Below are positions 14,701 to 19,614 of a stretch of 19,614 nucleotides of DNA, piece by piece. Each line of letters starts with the position of its first letter. Within the stretch, counting starts at the first letter, position 1. Origin of the DNA: an uncultured Lachnospiraceae bacterium (GTDB lineage: Bacteria > Bacillota > Clostridia > Lachnospirales > Lachnospiraceae); assembly GCA_946631935.1 (NCBI GenBank), contig CAMPAP010000109.1, positions 1 through 19,614 of the forward strand, in the 5' to 3' direction. The position numbers and the translations under genes were made by a program. Under the pieces are notes generated by a model. It had not been told where the DNA came from, did no database searches, and saw only the letters and a list, made by a program, of their open reading frames with translations.

Positions 14701-14729
14701 TATATATAACAAAAAAAATAAAAAAGCAA
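14701..14729 (-). promoter_or_regulatory. Possible sigma-A promoter of topA
   Basis: Minus strand: TTGCTT (14729-14724), 17 bases, TATATA (14706-14701), about 75 bases before the topA ATG. The region is very AT-rich, so several -10 positions are possible. The strong terminator after the tRNA gene means topA needs a promoter here. Confidence 0.45.
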
Positions 14730-14744
14730 ATATATTTATTTGAA

Positions 14745-14778
14745 ATAAAAAAACTTACATACCTGTTGTATGTAAGTT
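14745..14778 (-). terminator. Intrinsic terminator after tRNA-Glu
   Basis: Minus strand: AACTTACATAC, loop AACAG, GTATGTAAGTT then a T tract. The 11-bp stem is perfect. It starts about 5 bases after the tRNA 3' end and separates it from topA. Confidence 0.88.
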
Positions 14779-14783
14779 CCGAG

Positions 14784-14855
14784 CAGCTGGTAGGGGAATC
14801 GAACCCCTGTTTCCGCCGTGAGAGGGCGGCGTCTTAACCGCTTGACCAACCAGCC
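14784..14855 (-). tRNA. tRNA-Glu (anticodon CUC)
   Basis: A complete 72-nt cloverleaf. The acceptor arms are GGCTGGT and ACCAGCT with discriminator G, and the first pair is G-U. The D arm is GTC-AAGCGGTTAA-GAC. The anticodon stem CCGCC/GGCGG encloses the loop CTCTCAC with anticodon CTC, reading GAG. The T arm is AGGGG-TTCGATT-CCCCT. The 3' CCA is not encoded and must be added. The body closely resembles bacterial tRNA-Glu. It lies between polC and topA with its own promoter and terminator. Confidence 0.96.
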
Positions 14856-14859
14856 ATAT

Positions 14860-14884
14860 GCAAGCCGCTTCATGTGCGACTTGC
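14860..14884 (-). other. Inverted repeat just before tRNA-Glu
   Basis: Minus strand: GCAAGTCGC, loop ACATGAA, GCGGCTTGC, nine pairs including one G-T. It lies between the -10 box and the tRNA. No T run follows, so it is not an intrinsic terminator. With a start near 14880 only read-through RNA from polC would contain both arms. Function unknown. Confidence 0.4.
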
Positions 14885-14886
14885 TT

Positions 14887-14915
14887 ATATTACAATACAA
14901 TAAAACAAAATGCAA
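14887..14915 (-). promoter_or_regulatory. Sigma-A-type promoter of tRNA-Glu
   Basis: Minus strand: TTGCAT (14915-14910), 17 bases, TAATAT (14892-14887), about 32 bases before the tRNA 5' end. Confidence 0.65.
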
Positions 14916-14949
14916 GATTTATTTTTCCGGATCGTAAAAAACCTTCAGA

Positions 14950-17900
14950 TCACATGAAATCAAAAAGACTCATCTGATTGGACTGGGGGATATCCCCGAG
15001 TATACCCAGTTTTTTCAGAGACTCCGTAACTGTCTGTGATGCCTTGGTGCGTTCTCTGAAATCATCGCAGCTCATATAAGGACCTTTTTTGCTTTCAAAC
15101 TCGATGGCTTCTGCAACGGATTCACCAAGACCGTCTATGGTGGTAAGCGCCGGCATTATCTTACCGTCTATTACCTGGAACTGTTTTGCCTTGGCTGTCT
15201 TAAGATCTATCGGCATGAATTCAAAGCCTCTTGCATACATCTCCTGAACTATCTTAAGATCGCTTATCTGATCCTTTTCCGTGTTGGAAAGCCTTGGAGC
15301 GTTTTTATCCTTTTTGGAAAGCTCATCAATTCTTCTAAGTTCTTCCATCCTTCCTTCAAAAACCGCTTTTCCCCTGCACATGACCTCATAGCTGAAAGCC
15401 TTGGCTCTTATACTGAAATAAGCAGCATAATACTGAAGCGGGTAATTGATCTTACAGTATGCAATACGCCATGCCATCATGACATAAGCCGCAGCATGAG
15501 CTCTGGGAAACATATACTCAATCCTCTCGGCGGACCATATATACCAGTCGGGAACATCATGACTGATCATTTCTTCCTTCCATTCAGCCCAATCCTTGTG
15601 TGTGATCACGCCCTGGGCATTGCGGCTTGAAGCAACTTTTCCCTTACGTATGGCCTCCATTATGTTAAAGGATTTCTCGGATTCTATGCCCTTGCTGATC
15701 AGGTATGTCATAATGTCATCCCTGGTACAGATGGCTGTGGTGATGTCTGCTGTTCCGCTTTCGATAAGAGTTTCAACATTACCCTGCCATACGTTTGTTC
15801 CGTGGGACAGTCCGGATATCCTTACAAGATCGGAGAATTTGGTGGGCTTTGCATTTATAACGATATTCATTGCAAAATCGGTACCAAACTCAGGGATCCC
15901 CAGTATTCCAAGCTGGCATCCTCCGATGTCCTCAGGCTTTATCCCAAGAGCTTCGGTTGACTGGAAAAGTGTCATGACCTTCGGGTCGTCAAGAGGAATA
16001 TCTTTAATGGGATCAAAACCTATAAGGTCCTGAAGCATTCTGATCATGGTGGGATCATCGTGTCCAAGAATATCCAGCTTTAAAAGGTTATGATCTATTG
16101 AATGGTAATCAAAGTGGGTTGTAATGGTATCTGTTGTGATATCATTTGCGGGGTGCTGAACCGGGGTGAAGGTATTGATATCTTCTCCGTTGGGAAGAAC
16201 CACGATACCGCCGGGATGTTGTCCGGTGGATCTTTTGACTCCGTTACATCCCCCTGCAAGAAATTCTATCTCGGCATTTCTTCTTTTAATATGTCGCTTT
16301 TCATAAAACTTCCTGACAAAACCAAGGGCTGTTTTTTCAGCAACCGTGCCTACGGTTCCTGCTCTGAAGGTCTGCGAACTTCCGAATATTACTTCAGTGT
16401 ATTTATGAGCCTTGGACTGATACTCACCGGAGAAATTAAGGTCGATATCAGGCTCCTTGTTTCCTTTGAAACCAAGGAAGGTCTCAAAGGGGATATCAAA
16501 TCCTTCCTTGCAAAGATCCTCTCCGCACACGGGGCACTTTCTGTCCGGCATATCCGCTCCGGCTCCGCCTCTGTATTTAAGCACCTCTTCTGAGTCAAAA
16601 TCCGAAAAATGACATTTGGGACAATAATAGTGAGGAACAAGGGGATTAACTTCCGTGATACCGGCCATGGTGGCCACAAACGAGCTTCCGACAGATCCCC
16701 TGGATCCTACAAGATAACCGTCCTCCATTGACTTCCACACAAGCTTCTGTGCGATTATATACATGACCGCAAAGCCGTTTGAGATAATTGACTTAAGCTC
16801 TCTTTCAAGTCTCTCCGTTACAACCTCCGGAAGCTCGGGACCATATATTTCATGAGCCTTGTTATAACAGATATTTCGAAGCTCCTCATCCGAATTCTCA
16901 ATGACAGGGGGACATTTGTCGGGTCTTACGGGAGCGATGGCATCACACATATCGGCGATCATATTGCTGTTTTTTATAACAACTTCTTCCGCCTTGATGC
17001 TACCCAGAAATGAGAATTCCTCAAGCATCTCTTCCGTGGTTCTGAAATAAAGAGGAGGAGTTTCGGGAAGGATCCTGTCACGGTTTTCTCCCTTTGAATC
17101 ATATATGACATCACGGTAGATGCTGTCTTCGGGATCAAGAAAATAAACGTCTCCCGTGGCAACAACAGGCTTTGAGAATTTTTTACCAAGTTCAACTATC
17201 TCCCTGTCTATATCCCTTATGTCATCAAGGGAAGAAATGGTCTCATACCTGTCATTTTCAACCATGAATTCATAAACAGAAGGAGGCTGCAATTCAAGAA
17301 AATCATAGAAAGACACCGCATTTGATATCTGTTCCGATGTATGCCCCTCAAGAAGCGATTCAAAAACCTCACCGTACATATTTCCGCTTCCCACGATGAG
17401 CCCCTCCCTGTATTTTTCTATAAGGGATTTGGGGATCTTGGGTGTCCTGTGAAAATAATTCAGGTGTGACTCACTTACAAGATGATAAAGATGTATCCTT
17501 CCAAGCTCGTTTTTTGCATAAATGGTACATCTGCTTGCGCGAAGCTTCGAAATTGCTTCAGCATTGGAAGCTCCCTTGTCATTGACGTCTTTTAAGGTTT
17601 TAAGGCCTTCTTTTACAAGTTCATCAAGCATTTTTACAAAAAAGAGTGCCGTACACTCCGCATCATCCACAGCTCTGTGATGATGACCGAGTTCCACCTT
17701 ATATGCCTTTGCAACCGCATCGAGAGTGAATTTTGAGTGTCCGGGCATCTGGACCCTTGCAAGAGGAAGAGTATCGACATATACCGGAAGGATCTCGTTT
17801 CCCATCTCCCTGCATTTTTCCTTGACGAAGTTAACGTCGAATTCAGCATTGTGGGCAACAAGAACACAGCCCTCACAAAAAGCAAGAAACTTTGGCATTA

Positions 17901-19614
17901 CAACGGATATATTATCTGCATCTTTTACATCATCATCCGTTATGGATGTAAGCTTTGTTATCTCATAGGGAATGGGTTCTTCCGGATTAACAAATGTCGA
18001 GAACCTGTCAACTATCTTGCCTCCGGAAACCTTCACGGCTCCGAACTCTATTATATTGTTTTTAACAGGTGAAAGACCTGTGGTCTCAATATCGAAAACA
18101 ACATAATCGCTTTCAAGTATGGGACGCTCACTGTCCCCTGTAACTATCCTGTGAAAATCATCAACAAGAAAAGCTTCCAGGCCGTATATTATCTTGAAAA
18201 AATCCTGCCTGTCGGGGTTTTCATCACCGGCTGCTTTTCTTCTGGCCTTCTCTCCTTTTTTGCCGCCCCACAAGTCTTCATCCCACAGATGATATGCATC
18301 AGTAAATCCCTGTACTACAGCGTTGTCAGTAATCGCGACAGCCCGGTGTCCCCAGGAAAAAGCCCTTTTAACGATGTCTTTAGTCTCAGAGACACCGTCC
18401 ATATCACTCATCTTCGTATGACAGTGGAGTTCAACTCTCTTTTTTTCGGCATTGTCTTTCCTGCGAATCCTGAAATCCTCGATCCTGACAATACCCTTGA
18501 TATATCCCAGAGTCAGATCGCCTCTGTCGAAATTGTTTGAACTGATACTTAATGTACCCTTTATCTTCACAAAGGTTCCGGCTTCAAGCTTTTCGGTATA
18601 TACACCCATGTCGCTTAAGGAAGCATATATCTTACAGCTGATGGAATCACCGAAATCACAGATGTTAAATGAAATGACGCATCTTTCGCCATCCTTAAGA
18701 GGTGTGCCCTTAACGGAAAAAACCATTCCCCTTACTGTAACGACATTCATACCCTCATTAAGTTCGCTTAAAGGTACGGCTTTTTCATCGGGATATTCGC
18801 TGCCATAGATAAAGTTGGGATCATCAGGCTTTGCAGGCTCTCTTTTTTTGAATGAATTATATCTGTTTCCAAAGCTTTTTACCTTGCCGCCGCCTGATGC
18901 AAAGCTTCCTGTAGAACCGCTTTGTCTGTTTTCGGATGTTGCTTTTTTTACGGATCTGTTTTCTTCCGCAGTCTTTACAGCGCCCTCCGGATCTGAAGAT
19001 GCATTGCCTGAAACCGCCTTTTCATCATCTTCTTTTTCCGGAGCTCCAAGATATTTTGTATCGGATTTTCTCAGTCTCTCCGTTGCAATTTTCACATCCT
19101 CTTCAAATGCGGAATCATCCAAAGGAGCTATATCCACTTCATGATATTTGATCTCGATATCTCCCTCAGAACTGAACCTGTCAATAAAAACTTCCCGCAA
19201 AAAGGCGTTAAATTCTTTTTCTTTTTTATGATATACGGGAACATCACCTATTGAAACGCACATTTTATCGGGTGTTTCAAATGTAATAAGAGCATTTTTG
19301 AGCATATTAAAATAAAGCACACCGATCTCTTCCGTCTCAAGAAGTACGGAATCCATGTACTGAGCATGTATCTGTTCAAGAGTAAGTTTTACGGGAAGAT
19401 TAAACTTAACGAAGATCCTGACTCTGGTCCTGTTATTGTTGATGACCTGCTTTTTTATCTCGCGCTCAACTTCACGTAAGATATCCCTTTCGATGATATG
19501 ATCGCTTTCGATATAAACATTTAAAAAATCATGGTTCGGTGGTGTTGTGACTTTTGAAACGGTGGTTTCGTTCATAAGAAGAGCAGCGCGCTCTTTTAGA
19601 TTAAGCGTAGAAAA
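14950..19614 (-). CDS. polC: DNA polymerase III alpha subunit, PolC type (5' end beyond window)
   Basis: At least 1554 residues are visible; numbering here counts from the Met at 19575. PolC is the replicative polymerase of low-GC Gram-positives. Visible in order: an N-terminal domain, an OB-fold (around MNVVTVRGMVFSVKG, about 270), a PHP domain (HCHTKMSDMDG, from about 384), the proofreading exonuclease inserted in it (DIETTG, 495-500), a zinc motif (CPKC...CPVC, about 985-1025), and catalytic aspartates D1043 and D1045 in PDIDLNFSG and D1168 in LLKLDILGHDDPT. The C-terminus has the clamp-binding peptide QMSLF. The Met at 19575 has no ribosome binding site, and the frame stays open to the edge as FSTLNLKERAALL, which resembles the usual PolC N-terminus; so the true start is probably outside the window. 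Confidence 0.98.
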   Translation of the reverse strand, partial: FSTLNLKERAALLMNETTVSKVTTPPNHDFLNVYIESDHIIERDILREVEREIKKQVINNNRTRVRIFVKFNLPVKLTLEQIHAQYMDSVLLETEEIGVLYFNMLKNALITFETPDKMCVSIGDVPVYHKKEKEFNAFLREVFIDRFSSEGDIEIKYHEVDIAPLDDSAFEEDVKIATERLRKSDTKYLGAPEKEDDEKAVSGNASSDPEGAVKTAEENRSVKKATSENRQSGSTGSFASGGGKVKSFGNRYNSFKKREPAKPDDPNFIYGSEYPDEKAVPLSELNEGMNVVTVRGMVFSVKGTPLKDGERCVISFNICDFGDSISCKIYASLSDMGVYTEKLEAGTFVKIKGTLSISSNNFDRGDLTLGYIKGIVRIEDFRIRRKDNAEKKRVELHCHTKMSDMDGVSETKDIVKRAFSWGHRAVAITDNAVVQGFTDAYHLWDEDLWGGKKGEKARRKAAGDENPDRQDFFKIIYGLEAFLVDDFHRIVTGDSERPILESDYVVFDIETTGLSPVKNNIIEFGAVKVSGGKIVDRFSTFVNPEEPIPYEITKLTSITDDDVKDADNISVVMPKFLAFCEGCVLVAHNAEFDVNFVKEKCREMGNEILPVYVDTLPLARVQMPGHSKFTLDAVAKAYKVELGHHHRAVDDAECTALFFVKMLDELVKEGLKTLKDVNDKGASNAEAISKLRASRCTIYAKNELGRIHLYHLVSESHLNYFHRTPKIPKSLIEKYREGLIVGSGNMYGEVFESLLEGHTSEQISNAVSFYDFLELQPPSVYEFMVENDRYETISSLDDIRDIDREIVELGKKFSKPVVATGDVYFLDPEDSIYRDVIYDSKGENRDRILPETPPLYFRTTEEMLEEFSFLGSIKAEEVVIKNSNMIADMCDAIAPVRPDKCPPVIENSDEELRNICYNKAHEIYGPELPEVVTERLERELKSIISNGFAVMYIIAQKLVWKSMEDGYLVGSRGSVGSSFVATMAGITEVNPLVPHYYCPKCHFSDFDSEEVLKYRGGAGADMPDRKCPVCGEDLCKEGFDIPFETFLGFKGNKEPDIDLNFSGEYQSKAHKYTEVIFGSSQTFRAGTVGTVAEKTALGFVRKFYEKRHIKRRNAEIEFLAGGCNGVKRSTGQHPGGIVVLPNGEDINTFTPVQHPANDITTDTITTHFDYHSIDHNLLKLDILGHDDPTMIRMLQDLIGFDPIKDIPLDDPKVMTLFQSTEALGIKPEDIGGCQLGILGIPEFGTDFAMNIVINAKPTKFSDLVRISGLSHGTNVWQGNVETLIESGTADITTAICTRDDIMTYLISKGIESEKSFNIMEAIRKGKVASSRNAQGVITHKDWAEWKEEMISHDVPDWYIWSAERIEYMFPRAHAAAYVMMAWRIAYCKINYPLQYYAAYFSIRAKAFSYEVMCRGKAVFEGRMEELRRIDELSKKDKNAPRLSNTEKDQISDLKIVQEMYARGFEFMPIDLKTAKAKQFQVIDGKIMPALTTIDGLGESVAEAIEFESKKGPYMSCDDFRERTKASQTVTESLKKLGILGDIPQSNQMSLFDFM

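Noticed and set aside
14628..14729. Extension of topA to an ATG at 14729
   Set aside because: The added residues are translated AT-rich promoter DNA with no homology; the ATG at 14627 begins the conserved AKNLVIVESPAK motif and has GGAG before it.
16949..16956. GCCGATAT on the minus strand inside polC, resembling a sigma-28 -10
   Set aside because: It lies in well-conserved coding sequence, and the nearest TAAA-like -35 has a 16-base rather than 15-base spacer with only a poly-A context.

Overview
The window reads as a piece of a low-to-mid GC, motile Clostridia chromosome, most likely Lachnospiraceae (Butyrivibrio/Roseburia-like). This is inferred from PolC-type DNA polymerase III, a CodY regulator and a Firmicutes-style fla/che gene order. 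Every supported gene lies on the minus strand, so transcription runs from high to low coordinates. Nothing points to mobile DNA, CRISPR, a defence system or a secondary-metabolite cluster, and no gap without a gene exceeds 300 bases.

Right part (19614 to about 11500), housekeeping and regulation: polC (5' end beyond the window edge), tRNA-Glu(CUC) with its own promoter and a strong intrinsic terminator, topA, and codY with a sigma-A promoter and a terminator. B. subtilis has the same topA ... codY - flgB order, but with trmFO, xerC(codV) and hslVU between topA and codY; these are absent here.

Left part (11430 to 1), early and middle flagellar genes: flgB, flgC, fliE (rod); fliF, fliG (MS ring and switch); fliH, fliI, fliJ (export ATPase complex); a YlxF/MotE-like membrane protein; fliK (hook length); flgD (hook cap); a TIGR02530-type small flagellar operon protein; and the N-terminal 225 codons of flgE (hook), cut by the window edge. 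Most junctions are short gaps or 8-nt overlaps, as expected for one long operon from a sigma-A promoter before flgB.

The interest is mainly regulatory. Two sites with matching architecture, TAAG-N15-[G/T]CCGATAT, closely fit the SigD/FliA (sigma-28) consensus: one before fliK, one between flgD and the TIGR02530 gene. The fliH/fliI junction carries a perfect GC-rich stem-loop with a T tract, a potential terminator inside the operon, followed by a fliI that lacks a clear ribosome binding site. CodY-box-like sequences lie at the promoters of codY and flgB, suggesting that CodY regulates both itself and the flagellar operon. FlgD has an unusual C-terminal extension containing a segment that resembles a helical repeat of Gram-positive surface proteins. 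I did not find a wholly new biological system here.
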